The translations under genes were made by a program, and so were the position numbers. Positions 16,205 through 26,270 of a stretch of 50,143 nt of DNA are shown here, in pieces (the first letter of the stretch is position 1; each line of letters opens with the position of its first letter). The stretch lies in the NCBI GenBank assembly GCA_017656425.1, contig JACDNV010000015.1:1-50143 (forward strand). Reading direction: 5' to 3'. This stretch comes from Candidatus Neomarinimicrobiota bacterium. GTDB taxonomy: Bacteria > Fidelibacterota > UBA2242 > B5-G15. Under the pieces are notes generated by a model. It was given only the letters and a program-made list of their open reading frames with translations, was not told the DNA's origin and made no database searches.

Positions 16205-17891
16205 TTTTGCAGTAATCAAAGAGATCAACGTAGATTTTAAAAAAGGCTTTAATGTTTTAACTGGGGAAACAGGGGCAGGGAAATCCATTATTGTTGATGC
16301 ACTCAGTCTGTCTCTTGGAGAGAAATTACCAACTGATGTAATAAGATCAGGTGAGGAATACACATCTGTTGAAGTTACTTTCAATGAATTAGATTCAAAT
16401 AAAAATGTGCGAGAATTTATGATTGAAAATGAGATACCTTTTATTAATTCCAATATAATATTAAAGAGGGAATTATATAGAAGTGGTAGAACCAAATCAT
16501 TCATAAACAACAAACAGGTGAATTTGTCTCTGTTAAAACGTGTAGGTGATATCATTGTTGACCTACATGGACAGCACGATCATCAAGCATTATTAAAAGA
16601 TGCGACGCATATTGATTATCTTGATCTATTTGCTAATACAAAGAGTGATATAATCAAATTAAAGGAAATTTATAACAGGATAAACAATATAAAAGAAAAA
16701 ATTTCAATTCTTGAAGAGAAGAAGAAGATATTTAATGAAAAGAAAGAGTTATGGGAGTTTCAGATTAATGAAATTGATAGAATTGACCCAAAGCCTGGTG
16801 AATATGACGAATTAATGGAAGAAAAAAGAGTACTTGAAAATTCTGAAAAAATATTTCAAATATCCAAAGAGATAAATTCAGCCATTTATGAATCTGAGAA
16901 TTCAATATTTGAGCAATTGCAAGCTGTTGAAAAAAAGTTAAGCCAGCTTTGCGATATATCCTCTGGTTTCAAAGAATATCATGAGCAAATATTCAATCTT
17001 AAATTTATATTGAGGGAGCTATCAGAAAGAATTGCAGATTTCGTTTCGTCGATTGATTTTAACCCTTCTAGACTTGACTATATAAATAATAGAATATTCA
17101 CTCTCCAACAATTAATGAAGAAATACAATAAAACAATAAATGAAATAATAGAGTACAGAAAAGAGCTTGATTGTAAAATGATCGAGGACGAAGATCTAGA
17201 TAAAAAAATATTGATATTAAGAGAAGATTTAGAAAAACTACAGGATCAATATTTAAAATTAGCTCTTGAAATATCTAGGAAAAGGAAAGAAAGTGCGTTA
17301 CAATTTCAGAGGGAAGTAGAAAATAAGCTTAATTTTCTCGGAATTAAAAAAGCAAAGTTTGTTATAAATATTAAATATATTGAAGATAAAGATGGTCCTT
17401 TCATTGTAGATGGTGTACCTGTGAGTGCTACATCCTCTGGGATAGATGAGGTAAAATTTAAAATTTCTACAAATCCGGGAGAGGATGTAAAGCCATTTTC
17501 ATTAATTGTTTCAGGTGGTGAAGTTTCTAGGATAATGCTGGCGATAAAAAGTATATTAGCAGGGAAAGATAATATTCCTGTACTTATATTTGATGAAATA
17601 GACACTGGTATATCGGGGAAAATTGCTCATGTAGTGGGAGAGGAATTGTTAAAATTGGGTAAATACCATCAGATAATATGTATTACTCATCTACCTCAGA
17701 TTGCATGTCTTGGGACATACCACTACAAAGTCTATAAAGAGATAAAGGACGGGAAAACTTACACTCTTATTAAAAGTTTGAATGAAGATGAAAGGATTAT
17801 GGAAATAGCGAGTCTGGTTAGTGGGAAAAATATAACTGATACTAGTATTATTCAGGCCAAAGAAATGCTTGGACAAAATAGGAAGAATTAA
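16176..17891 (+). CDS. recN: DNA repair protein RecN
   Basis: 571 residues, an SMC-like ATPase for double-strand-break repair. Walker A is GETGAGKSIIVDALSL near residue 30. Two coiled-coil arms flank the middle. The ABC-type signature is FSLIVSGGEVSRIMLAIKS, and Walker B is VLIFDEIDTGISGKIA followed by ICITHLPQIA. The start lies inside the vanZ-like gene with no intervening gap, so expression is coupled. Confidence 0.95.
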   Translation: MYLARLKIVNFAVIKEINVDFKKGFNVLTGETGAGKSIIVDALSLSLGEKLPTDVIRSGEEYTSVEVTFNELDSNKNVREFMIENEIPFINSNIILKRELYRSGRTKSFINNKQVNLSLLKRVGDIIVDLHGQHDHQALLKDATHIDYLDLFANTKSDIIKLKEIYNRINNIKEKISILEEKKKIFNEKKELWEFQINEIDRIDPKPGEYDELMEEKRVLENSEKIFQISKEINSAIYESENSIFEQLQAVEKKLSQLCDISSGFKEYHEQIFNLKFILRELSERIADFVSSIDFNPSRLDYINNRIFTLQQLMKKYNKTINEIIEYRKELDCKMIEDEDLDKKILILREDLEKLQDQYLKLALEISRKRKESALQFQREVENKLNFLGIKKAKFVINIKYIEDKDGPFIVDGVPVSATSSGIDEVKFKISTNPGEDVKPFSLIVSGGEVSRIMLAIKSILAGKDNIPVLIFDEIDTGISGKIAHVVGEELLKLGKYHQIICITHLPQIACLGTYHYKVYKEIKDGKTYTLIKSLNEDERIMEIASLVSGKNITDTSIIQAKEMLGQNRKN

Positions 17892-17894
17892 TAA

Positions 17895-19160
17895 ATGGAA
17901 AAATTTGTTATTTATGGTGGACATAAACTCTCAGGCAGAGTAAGAATTAGTGGAGCAAAAAATGCTGCATTACCTATCATGGCTGCTACAATACTTGCAC
18001 CTGGAAAATATGAAATAAGGAATGTACCGCATTTGAGAGATACATTTACTATGTTGGAAGTTTTAAAGGCTACGGGTGTAACTGGCGAATTAAAAAATAA
18101 TCAAGTAACACTTGACACAACTAAATGCGATGACCCTTTTGCACCCTACGAGCTGGTAAAACAAATGAGAGCTTCCTTTTATGTATTAGGTCCACTTTTG
18201 GCAAGATTTGGTGAAGCAAAGGTTTCATTACCTGGTGGCTGTGCGTGGGGACCAAGACCTGTTGATTTACATATTAAAGGTATGAAGTTGTTAGGAGCAG
18301 ATATTGGGTTAGACCATGGATATGTAATTTCAAAGTGTAGAAGATTAAAAGGTAACATAATCAATCTTGATATCACAAGTGTTGGTGCAACTGGTAATAT
18401 TATGATGGCAGCATCTCTTGCAAGAGGTGAAACGATAATAACTAATGCAGCAAGAGAGCCAGAAATAGTTCACCTTGCAATGTTTCTGAAAAGTATGGGT
18501 GCAAAAATTGATGGGGAAGGTACAGATGTTATCAAGATTAGAGGAGTAGATGAACTGCATCCAGCTAATATAGAAATTATCCCTGATAGGATAGAGGCTG
18601 GAACTTTTCTATTAGCAGGCGCTATGATTGGGGACGATGTAACTATCGAAAATGTTAATATAAATCATATCACATCAATACTTGCTAAATTAAAAGAAGC
18701 AAAAATCAAATTTAAGATTGTAGAAGATGGAAAAATTATAATCTCTCGCCCAGCAAAAATAAAGTCCGTTAATATTACAACAACACCTTACCCTGGGTTT
18801 CCAACTGATATGCAGGCACAATGGATGGCTATGATGGCAATTGCTGATGGTAGTTCTGTTATTGTTGAAGAAATATATAAAGATAGGTTTACACATGTAC
18901 CTGAATTGCAAAGACTTGGGGCAGATATACAGCTCGATAATAACGTTGCAATTGTAAAGGGTGTTAAAGAATTGATTGGTGCACAGGTAATGTCCACAGA
19001 CATTAGAGCAAGTGCTTCATTGATCCTTGCAGGTTTAGTGGCAAAAGGCAGAACCGATATTTACAGAATTTATCACATTGAAAGAGGATATGAAAATATA
19101 GATATAAAACTTAGAAAACTTGGTGCAAAGATAGAACGTGAAAAGACAGATATTATTTAA
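17895..19160 (+). CDS. murA: UDP-N-acetylglucosamine 1-carboxyvinyltransferase (MurA)
   Basis: 421 residues. It carries out the first committed step of peptidoglycan synthesis, adding enolpyruvate from PEP to UDP-GlcNAc. Landmarks: ISGAKNAALPIMAA at the N-terminus, and LPGGCAWGPRPVDLHIKG holding the PEP-reactive cysteine (fosfomycin-sensitive type). Also AREPEIVHLAMFLKSMG, PYPGFPTDMQAQWMAM and DIRASASLILAGLVAKG. It lies 3 nt after recN. Confidence 0.96.
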   Translation: MEKFVIYGGHKLSGRVRISGAKNAALPIMAATILAPGKYEIRNVPHLRDTFTMLEVLKATGVTGELKNNQVTLDTTKCDDPFAPYELVKQMRASFYVLGPLLARFGEAKVSLPGGCAWGPRPVDLHIKGMKLLGADIGLDHGYVISKCRRLKGNIINLDITSVGATGNIMMAASLARGETIITNAAREPEIVHLAMFLKSMGAKIDGEGTDVIKIRGVDELHPANIEIIPDRIEAGTFLLAGAMIGDDVTIENVNINHITSILAKLKEAKIKFKIVEDGKIIISRPAKIKSVNITTTPYPGFPTDMQAQWMAMMAIADGSSVIVEEIYKDRFTHVPELQRLGADIQLDNNVAIVKGVKELIGAQVMSTDIRASASLILAGLVAKGRTDIYRIYHIERGYENIDIKLRKLGAKIEREKTDII

Positions 19161-19204
19161 TTTAAATTTAAGATTCTAAAGAATTTTATCTAAAAGAGGA
19201 ATTG

Positions 19205-20245
19205 ATGGAAATTAGAATTGATTTAAGAAGCGATACGGTAACAAAACCAACCCCGGAGATGAGGAAGGTGATTTGTGAAGCGGAGGTCGGAGATGATGTC
19301 CTAGGTGATGACCCTACTGTTAATAAACTACAGCGAATGATGGCTGAGCTTACAGGAAAAGAATCAGCTTTATATGTTCCAAGTGGCACTATGTCAAATC
19401 AAATTGCAATAAAGGTCAACACACAGCCCGGTGATGAGGTAATTTGTGAGGCAGGGTCACATATATTCAATTATGAAGCAAGTGCCCCCTCGTTTATATC
19501 GTCTGTTCAGATATATCCAATACAGGGTAACAAAGGGGTTATGAATATAGAAGAAGTGAAAAGAGCAATAAGACCTAAAAATATACATCATCCAGTTACT
19601 CGGTTAATTGTTGTTGAGAATACTCATAACAGAGCAGGGGGAACTATATATCCTTTAGAAGAGATTATTAAGCTGAGTGAGATTGCTAAAGAAAATGGGG
19701 TTAGAATGCATCTTGATGGTGCAAGGCTTTGGAATGCATCGATTGAAACTGGTATATCAATCAAAGAGTATTCAAAGTATTTTGATACTGTAAATCTATG
19801 TTTTTCAAAAGGTCTGGGTGCTCCTGTTGGTTCTATACTTGTAGGAGATAGCCAGACTATTGAGAAGGCAAGGAAAGTCAGAAAGATACTCGGTGGCGGA
19901 ATGAGACAGGCAGGATTACTGGCTGCAGCTTGTATTTATGCTGTGGAGAATAATTTTAAAAGGTTGAAGGAAGACCATGAAAATGCGAAGAGATTAGCAG
20001 AGGGAATAAACTCGATTGATGGTTTATCTGTGGACATGGACGCTGTTCATACAAATATTGTTATGATCGATATTATAAAGAAAGATGTAACAGCCTATAC
20101 GATTCAGGAAAAACTTTTGGAAAATGGTGTTGGAATGCTTGCAATTAGCGAGAGTAGACTAAGGGCAGTTACTCATCTTGGGGTAACAAAATTGGACATT
20201 GACGAAACAATTTCATTTATCAAAAAAATATTTGAAGGAGCATGA
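19205..20245 (+). CDS. ltaE: Low-specificity L-threonine aldolase
   Basis: 346 residues from the ATG at 19205 (AGAGG upstream; a TTG directly before it is a less likely start). A PLP fold-type I enzyme cleaving threonine/allo-threonine to glycine and acetaldehyde. Landmarks: [31 protein letters not shown], the PLP Asp in [13 protein letters not shown], the Lys in [14 protein letters not shown], and the glycine-rich [15 protein letters not shown]. Overlaps trkA by 4 nt. Confidence 0.93.
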   Translation: MEIRIDLRSDTVTKPTPEMRKVICEAEVGDDVLGDDPTVNKLQRMMAELTGKESALYVPSGTMSNQIAIKVNTQPGDEVICEAGSHIFNYEASAPSFISSVQIYPIQGNKGVMNIEEVKRAIRPKNIHHPVTRLIVVENTHNRAGGTIYPLEEIIKLSEIAKENGVRMHLDGARLWNASIETGISIKEYSKYFDTVNLCFSKGLGAPVGSILVGDSQTIEKARKVRKILGGGMRQAGLLAAACIYAVENNFKRLKEDHENAKRLAEGINSIDGLSVDMDAVHTNIVMIDIIKKDVTAYTIQEKLLENGVGMLAISESRLRAVTHLGVTKLDIDETISFIKKIFEGA

Positions 20246-21579
20246 AAGTAATTCTTATCGGTGCAGGGGAAGTAGGGTACTATTTAGCAAAAAAGCTGAT
20301 TCAGGAAAATCATGATTTGTATATAATTGATAATAATCCAGATAAAGTAGAAAGAGTATCTGAAACTCTTGATGCTATAGTTATTCATGGCAATGGCGCG
20401 AGTCAGAATGTACTTGAAAGTGTAGGTGCTAAAGATGCAGATATTTTGATTGCTGCTAGTTCTATAGATGAGGTTAATATTCTGTCCTGTTTAATTGGAA
20501 AAGAGGTAGGAGTTAAAAACACAGTTGCCAGAGTGAGAAGCAGGGAATTTCTAAAAGAGGGAAGTGTTATAAATAAAGAAAAGTATGGAATCGATCTAAT
20601 AGTACACCCTGAAAAGGTAACTGCTGATGAGATTATAAAATTGATATATTATCCATATACTTCCAAGATTGTTGATTTTGGTGGCGGAAAGTTGACTATT
20701 GCCGCTATAAAGATAAAAAATAATAGCAGAATAGTAGGTAAGTCGATAATAGAAGTTACCAGTCAAGCCAGTAATAACTTCCTCTGTCTCTGTATAGAAA
20801 GGGATGGGAAAACTATAATACCACATGGAGATGATGTTTTTATCGAAAACGATACAATTTATGTGATTTCGAATATAAAGGACTTAAAAGGGGTTTTGAA
20901 AACAATATTTCCTGAGTATAAAGAGCAGCAGAATATAATGATATATGGGGCAAGTAGCATAGGGAAGATGGTCGCAGAGAAGATTTCAGAAGATCTAAAT
21001 GTTAAGCTAATTGAGGGAAACAAAGAAGATGCAAAACAGGCTGCCGAGGAGTTACTTGATACCTTGATTTTGCTGGGAGAGGGGACAGATATAGAGCTTT
21101 TAACTTCAGAGCAGATAGAATTCATGGATAGTTTTATTGCAGTTTCGGATAATGAGGAGTCCAACCTTCTTGCAGCACTTTTGGCAAAGTATTTAGGAGT
21201 AAAAAGAACGATAGCGCATATTAATACAAATGACTATATACCAATTATAAGTAAACTTGGTATTGATTCTGTTATAAGTAAGAATATAGCTACGGCGAAT
21301 GCTATAATGAAATTTATGAGAAGAGGGAGAATAATCTCCGTATCGTTATTTGAGGGAATAGATGCAGAGGCAATAGAACTTGTCCCAAGAGAGAAGAGTT
21401 ACGCTACTAAAAAACCTATAAAAGATTTAGGCCTACATAGAGATATTTTAATTGGGGCTATAATAAGGAATAATGAAGTTATAATTCCTAAAGGCGATAC
21501 AATTATTGAACCTGATGATAACGTTGTTGTTTTTACAAAACCTTATTTGATTGGAAAAGTAGAAAAATATTTTAATTAA
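20242..21579 (+). CDS. trkA: Trk potassium uptake regulator TrkA
   Basis: 445 residues with two RCK halves. Each has a Rossmann TrkA_N domain ([13 protein letters not shown] at the start, and the more diverged [15 protein letters not shown] near residue 233) followed by a TrkA_C domain (GKSIIEV, and [19 protein letters not shown]). It gates TrkH/KtrB-type channels in response to nucleotides. No channel gene lies in the window, so the partner must be elsewhere. Confidence 0.93.
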   Translation: MKVILIGAGEVGYYLAKKLIQENHDLYIIDNNPDKVERVSETLDAIVIHGNGASQNVLESVGAKDADILIAASSIDEVNILSCLIGKEVGVKNTVARVRSREFLKEGSVINKEKYGIDLIVHPEKVTADEIIKLIYYPYTSKIVDFGGGKLTIAAIKIKNNSRIVGKSIIEVTSQASNNFLCLCIERDGKTIIPHGDDVFIENDTIYVISNIKDLKGVLKTIFPEYKEQQNIMIYGASSIGKMVAEKISEDLNVKLIEGNKEDAKQAAEELLDTLILLGEGTDIELLTSEQIEFMDSFIAVSDNEESNLLAALLAKYLGVKRTIAHINTNDYIPIISKLGIDSVISKNIATANAIMKFMRRGRIISVSLFEGIDAEAIELVPREKSYATKKPIKDLGLHRDILIGAIIRNNEVIIPKGDTIIEPDDNVVVFTKPYLIGKVEKYFN

Positions 21580-21627
21580 ATGACAACTCTATAATATACA
21601 GAATAATCAAATAGAAGAGGCAATTAC

Positions 21628-23067
21628 ATGTTGAAGAGTAAAATTTTAGTTACAATAATGATATTTTTTATGACTATATCAGCACAGCAGGCTGATACAA
21701 CCGTTTCGGTTACTGAAGAAGTAGTTGAAAAGGAACAAAAAATACCAATAGCTGTCATGGATTTAGACGCTAATAACATTGATGAATCTGAAGCAAAAGC
21801 ACTCTCCGATAGGATGAGGGTAGAGATTGTCCAGATTGGTGTGTTTGATGTGATGGAAAGAAAGAGGATGGCAGATATTCTTAATGAAATGAAATTTCAG
21901 TTATCAGGGACTACAACTGATGCTAATGCAATTGAAATAGGAAAAATGGTTGGTGTTCGGAAAATTGTTGCTGGTTCTGTTGGTAAGATTGATAATATTT
22001 ATACAATAAGCGTTAGGTTGATAGATATTGAAACTGGAAGAATTGAAAGGACTGCTGTATATGACATTTATGGAACTTTAAGTACAGTTTTTAAGATAGG
22101 GATACCTACGGTAGCATCAGATCTGTGTAGTGTTAAGAAAATGAAGCCAAAAAGTATATTATATTTAGATTCTAGGCCATCACAAGCAGATGTTTATGTT
22201 GACGGAATTTATGAAGGTATGACGCCGATATTCCTTGAAATAGAACCACAGGTTGCACATAGGTTAGTTTTAAAAAAAGAAAGCTATGCTGATAGAGAAA
22301 AAATGATATTTTTAAACAAAAATCAGATAGTTGAAATGATATTAAATCTTGAAAAAATACCTGTCCCTGCGGTAGTAAAACCTGAGTTGATCAAAGAGGA
22401 AAAGAATAAAGTAAAAAGAAGTTATAACAATGGTTTTAAAGTGTCATATTCCTTTTCAAGGGATGTAACAGTAATTAATGATTTTATATCATCGATTAAT
22501 TATAAGATAAACAATGGAGTAAACCTTTTTAAAACGAAAATTGAAAATTATCAATTTCCTGAGATAACATCCTTTAATGGGATAGAATTCTGGAATACTG
22601 ATAGGAGTGATGAAGTCACTATTGATTTTGGAATAGCTATTTATAAATCCAATTTGGAAGAGTGGTTTGGTAATCTGGTAGGTGGTGAGAGCGAAAGTGA
22701 GCAGTACAGAATGGAAATCTGGAATCCTAGATTGACGTTTAATTTATGTATTACACCTGTTAAGTATTTTTTATTTTATCCATTTTTTAATATTGGATTT
22801 GGATACAATGTTTTGTTTTTAAATGTTTATCATGAGATTTTTTCAATTGGAGGTCCTACATACCATACCTGGGGATTCAACTATGGAGCTGGATTTGAGA
22901 TAAGACCGATAAAGCCAATAGGTATGAGTATAGAATGGAATAGAAGAAATATGAATTTAAAGTTAATGGATATCAATAAGATTACAAAAAAATTCGATGA
23001 GAATGGACTTGATAGATTTGATATCAGCGGTGAAAATATATCCTTTTCTATAACGTTCTATTATTAA
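21628..23067 (+). CDS. Envelope protein: CsgG/LpoB-like domain, PEGA domain and C-terminal barrel-like region
   Basis: 479 residues with a signal peptide ending near ISAQQ. Residues 35-175 resemble CsgG/LpoB-like domains (IPIAVMDLDANN, ALSDRMRVEIVQIGVFDVMER, AIEIGKMVGVRKIVAGSVG). Residues about 185-250 form a PEGA module (LDSRPSQADVYVDGIYEGMTP). The C-terminal 200 residues alternate aromatic and polar residues and end SFSITFYY, typical of an outer-membrane barrel strand. The role is unknown; this arrangement suggests a surface or assembly protein. Confidence 0.7.
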   Translation: MLKSKILVTIMIFFMTISAQQADTTVSVTEEVVEKEQKIPIAVMDLDANNIDESEAKALSDRMRVEIVQIGVFDVMERKRMADILNEMKFQLSGTTTDANAIEIGKMVGVRKIVAGSVGKIDNIYTISVRLIDIETGRIERTAVYDIYGTLSTVFKIGIPTVASDLCSVKKMKPKSILYLDSRPSQADVYVDGIYEGMTPIFLEIEPQVAHRLVLKKESYADREKMIFLNKNQIVEMILNLEKIPVPAVVKPELIKEEKNKVKRSYNNGFKVSYSFSRDVTVINDFISSINYKINNGVNLFKTKIENYQFPEITSFNGIEFWNTDRSDEVTIDFGIAIYKSNLEEWFGNLVGGESESEQYRMEIWNPRLTFNLCITPVKYFLFYPFFNIGFGYNVLFLNVYHEIFSIGGPTYHTWGFNYGAGFEIRPIKPIGMSIEWNRRNMNLKLMDINKITKKFDENGLDRFDISGENISFSITFYY

Positions 23068-23095
23068 AAAAAATTAAAAAATAAAATATGATATA

Positions 23096-23136
23096 TTGAT
23101 TTAATTAATAGCTTTCTTTAATTTACCGACCGGTAA
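23096..23136 (+). promoter_or_regulatory. Promoter and TetR-type operator for the efflux operon
   Basis: TTGATT (23096-23101), 17-nt spacer, TAATTT (23119-23124). The near-palindrome TTACCGACCGGTAA (23123-23136) overlaps the end of the -10 and the start region, the expected place for an autorepressing TetR operator. The ACCGACCGGT core is common for TetR regulators of efflux genes. Confidence 0.6.
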
Positions 23137-23152
23137 GTAAAATGGAGAAGTT

Positions 23153-23755
23153 ATGGATAATGTCTTTGATACCAAGGCAAAACTTATAGAAATCGCAACT
23201 GAAATGTTTGCCCAAAATGGATATGAAAATACCTCTATGAGGGAAATAGCAGAGAGAGCAGGTATATCTAAACCTGCAATTTATTACTATTTTAAAAGTA
23301 AAGAAGAACTATTCTTAGAGATGCTGAAAACAACGTTTCAGAAGTTTGTCAAAAGTATTGACGAAGTTTTTACTTCAGACTTGTCTCCTAAGGAAAAGCT
23401 TTTAAACTTTATTATTGCAATGTTTGAAAAAACGAAGGAAAAACCGGAGATCTTTAGGATTATCCATAGCATAAATCTCGAGGATATAAAAATAGATATC
23501 GCGTTGAACTTCAGAGAAAGATTTAAGTTTATACGGGATAATTTAAAAAAGATTTTTGATGATGGTGTGAAGAAAGGTTTATTTAGAAACGATATTGATA
23601 TGGATGTCTTCTTAGCATGTTTTAACGGTGCATTGAGTTTACATGTCTTAAGATTTATTAAAGTTGGAAATATTGAATTGAATAGAGAAAGAGCAGAAAA
23701 AATTTTGGACCTATTTCTTAATGGAATATCTAAAAAGTATGGAGGAAAAGAATGA
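23153..23755 (+). CDS. TetR-family transcriptional regulator
   Basis: 200 residues. The N-terminal helix-turn-helix is well conserved: IATEMFAQNGYENTSMREIA, then ERAGISKPAIYYYFKSKEELF. The C-terminal half is a helical ligand-binding domain. It overlaps the TolC-like gene by 4 nt and is preceded by its likely own operator, so it probably represses the downstream efflux operon until an inducer binds. Confidence 0.93.
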   Translation: MDNVFDTKAKLIEIATEMFAQNGYENTSMREIAERAGISKPAIYYYFKSKEELFLEMLKTTFQKFVKSIDEVFTSDLSPKEKLLNFIIAMFEKTKEKPEIFRIIHSINLEDIKIDIALNFRERFKFIRDNLKKIFDDGVKKGLFRNDIDMDVFLACFNGALSLHVLRFIKVGNIELNRERAEKILDLFLNGISKKYGGKE

Positions 23756-25098
23756 GATACAAAAACCTGTTTCCATGGATTTTAATGACAGTATTAAGTG
23801 TGACTATCCTATGGGGTAAAGAATTTGAGATTACACTTGAAACAGCGAAGAAAATTGCTTTAGAAAATAATCCTGATATTAGGGTAGCAAAAAAAGAACT
23901 TAAACAGGCAGAATTAAGACTTGTTGAAGCAAGAGCAAACTTTTTTCCGACTATATCAGCCTTCTCTCAATTACAGCATGCATGGGAGTTACCAACTGTT
24001 ATTATGAATAATCCCTTTTATGATCCCGTCTTAAATCCGAGGAAAAAATTGTATTTCAAAATGGGGACAGAAAATAATATTGCTTATGGATTGAATTTAC
24101 AACTACCTATTTTCACTGGAGGGTCAATCTACTATGGATATAAAATGGCTCTAATGAATAGAGAAATAGCTGAAGCTCAGTTAAAATCTAAGGAACAAGA
24201 AGTAATTTCCAATGTAATAAATGCCTATTATAATGTTTTATTCTTACAATCAATGTTAAAAGTTACAGAAGAAGCTCTTGAGGCTGCCACAGAAAATTTA
24301 AAGCAGGTAAAATATTATTATAATGAGGGAAAAGCATCTGAGTTTGATTTGATTAGAGCCGAAGTGCAGTTGGAAAATTACAAGCCACAGCTACTTTCTG
24401 TTAAAAATCAAATTAGAATTGCTAAAGATAGATTGAAGATGTTGTTAGGTATTGACGATAGCGTAGAAATTATATGCATTGATAGTTTGTATTATCAGGA
24501 AACAGAATTTTTAAAAAAACCGCTTGAGGAATTGATTGAAAATGCAATTGACAATAGAGCCGATATTAAAATTTTAAAGATTCAGAAAGACTTATTGAAA
24601 ACTCAGGTAAAATTAAACAGAGCATCATTAATGCCAACACTCGCCTTTTCGACAAATTACCAATATCAGGGGCAAAGAGATGATTTCAACTTTGAATCAG
24701 AAGATTTCTTCAGATCATCGAGTTCATCTTTAAGTCTGAGCATCCCATTATTCTCAGGTTTTAAAAATCATTCAAGAATTCAACAGAGTAAAATTGAGGT
24801 AAGGAAGTTTCAGGACAGATTTGATCATGCTATTAATGGTGTAAAAATTGAAGTTAAAAGTGCATGGCTCAAATTGAAAGAGGCTGCGCAGAACGTTCAA
24901 ACTCAGTTGAAAATAGTAGAGCAGTCAAAGGAATCAATGAGATTGGCAAACCTTATGTACAAGGAGGGTATGAATACGCAGCTTGATGTATTAAATGCTC
25001 AGGTAGCTTTAAATCAATCAAAGATGAATTACCAGAGGTATTTACTTGAGTATAATTTAGCTCTGGCTAGTCTATTAAAAGCTCTGAACCTGTTATAG
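23752..25098 (+). CDS. TolC-family outer-membrane efflux protein
   Basis: 448 residues with a leader ending near ILWG. Two OEP repeats are visible, each with long helices and a barrel segment: TLETAKKIALENNPDIRVAKK and ENAIDNRADIKILKIQKDLL as repeat starts, and LSIPLFSGFKN / LQLPIFTGGSIYYG as barrel strands. It would form the exit duct for the RND pump encoded next. Confidence 0.9.
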   Translation: MRYKNLFPWILMTVLSVTILWGKEFEITLETAKKIALENNPDIRVAKKELKQAELRLVEARANFFPTISAFSQLQHAWELPTVIMNNPFYDPVLNPRKKLYFKMGTENNIAYGLNLQLPIFTGGSIYYGYKMALMNREIAEAQLKSKEQEVISNVINAYYNVLFLQSMLKVTEEALEAATENLKQVKYYYNEGKASEFDLIRAEVQLENYKPQLLSVKNQIRIAKDRLKMLLGIDDSVEIICIDSLYYQETEFLKKPLEELIENAIDNRADIKILKIQKDLLKTQVKLNRASLMPTLAFSTNYQYQGQRDDFNFESEDFFRSSSSSLSLSIPLFSGFKNHSRIQQSKIEVRKFQDRFDHAINGVKIEVKSAWLKLKEAAQNVQTQLKIVEQSKESMRLANLMYKEGMNTQLDVLNAQVALNQSKMNYQRYLLEYNLALASLLKALNLL

Positions 25099-25116
25099 AG
25101 ATTAGAGGAGGTGATT

Positions 25117-26262
25117 ATGTCAAAAGGAAGAAATGATTCCAGATCTATGAAGTTAGCAATTTATTGGGTATTTATATTGACTGTAATTGCTATCTCAAAG
25201 TGTAGCGGACCTGGTAATGTTGGTAAAGAAACTGAAGTTACGTTTCCCGTCCAGGTGATGAAAGTTAAAAAGGGAGAAATAGTAAAAACAACAGATTATT
25301 TTGGAGATATAAAGGGACTAAAAGAGATACGTATATTCTCACCCCTATCGAGTAAACTTTTAAAGATAAACAAAGATGTAGGTGATTTTGTAAAAAAGGG
25401 AGATACATTGGGAATTGTAGACAATGAAAGAATCTATCAGATGGTAAGACAGGCTGAAGCATCCTATGCATCTGCCAGAGCGCAGTATCAAAATATTAAT
25501 ACAGAATATGAGCGAATTAAAAATTTATACCAGAACAATGCGGTTAGTAGATCACAGTATGATCAGATAAAAGCTCAAATGGAAACTGCTGAGGCAGGCG
25601 TCAAGCAAGCTGAAGCAAATTTAAAAACAGTTAAAAAACAGTTTTACGATAGTTACCTTATTACCCTTATAAATGGAATAGTTTCAAACAGAATGTATGA
25701 TGTTGGGGACATGTGTACTCCTCAGATGCCGATATTTACTGTTGTGGATATGGATACTGTTAAAATTGAGGTTCAAGTACCTGATAACGAAATATCAATG
25801 ATCAAAAAAGGGCAGCAGGCTATAATTACTGTTGATGCTTACCCAGATACAGAATTTATTGGTACTGTGTACAATGTCTACCCTACTATAAATCCAGCCA
25901 CTAGAACTACAACGGTTGAGATTCGTTTTCGTAATAAAGATTATTTATTGAAACCCGGGATGTTTGCACGGATAAAGATAATTGTACAAAAAAAGAATGA
26001 TGCGATCGTGATCCCAAGGAAAGCAGTATTGGAGAAAACAGAATTGGATGTATCATCTGGTGAGATAACTACAAGCAAAGTTAGAACAAAGCGATATGTA
26101 TATGTCGTAAATGGCAACCTAGCGTATAAAAGGGAAATTGAGACAGGAATCGAAAATGACTATTTCATTGAAGTTGTAAAAGGATTAAGAGAAAATGATT
26201 CGTTAGTAACTGTGGGTCAGCAATTTTTATCTGATTCAGCTAAGGTTGAAATCATAAGGTGA
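25117..26262 (+). CDS. RND efflux periplasmic adaptor (membrane fusion protein), lipoprotein
   Basis: 381 residues from the ATG at 25117 (GAGGAGG upstream; an in-frame GTG at 25111 lies within that site). The leader ends in the lipobox ISKC. HlyD/AcrA features follow: lipoyl halves (LLKINKDVGDFVKKGDTLG and LITLINGIVSNRMYDVGD), a helical hairpin between them, and a beta-barrel segment with PATRTTTVEIRF. It bridges the inner pump and the TolC-like duct. Confidence 0.92.
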   Translation: MSKGRNDSRSMKLAIYWVFILTVIAISKCSGPGNVGKETEVTFPVQVMKVKKGEIVKTTDYFGDIKGLKEIRIFSPLSSKLLKINKDVGDFVKKGDTLGIVDNERIYQMVRQAEASYASARAQYQNINTEYERIKNLYQNNAVSRSQYDQIKAQMETAEAGVKQAEANLKTVKKQFYDSYLITLINGIVSNRMYDVGDMCTPQMPIFTVVDMDTVKIEVQVPDNEISMIKKGQQAIITVDAYPDTEFIGTVYNVYPTINPATRTTTVEIRFRNKDYLLKPGMFARIKIIVQKKNDAIVIPRKAVLEKTELDVSSGEITTSKVRTKRYVYVVNGNLAYKREIETGIENDYFIEVVKGLRENDSLVTVGQQFLSDSAKVEIIR

Positions 26263-26270
26263 GGTGTAGT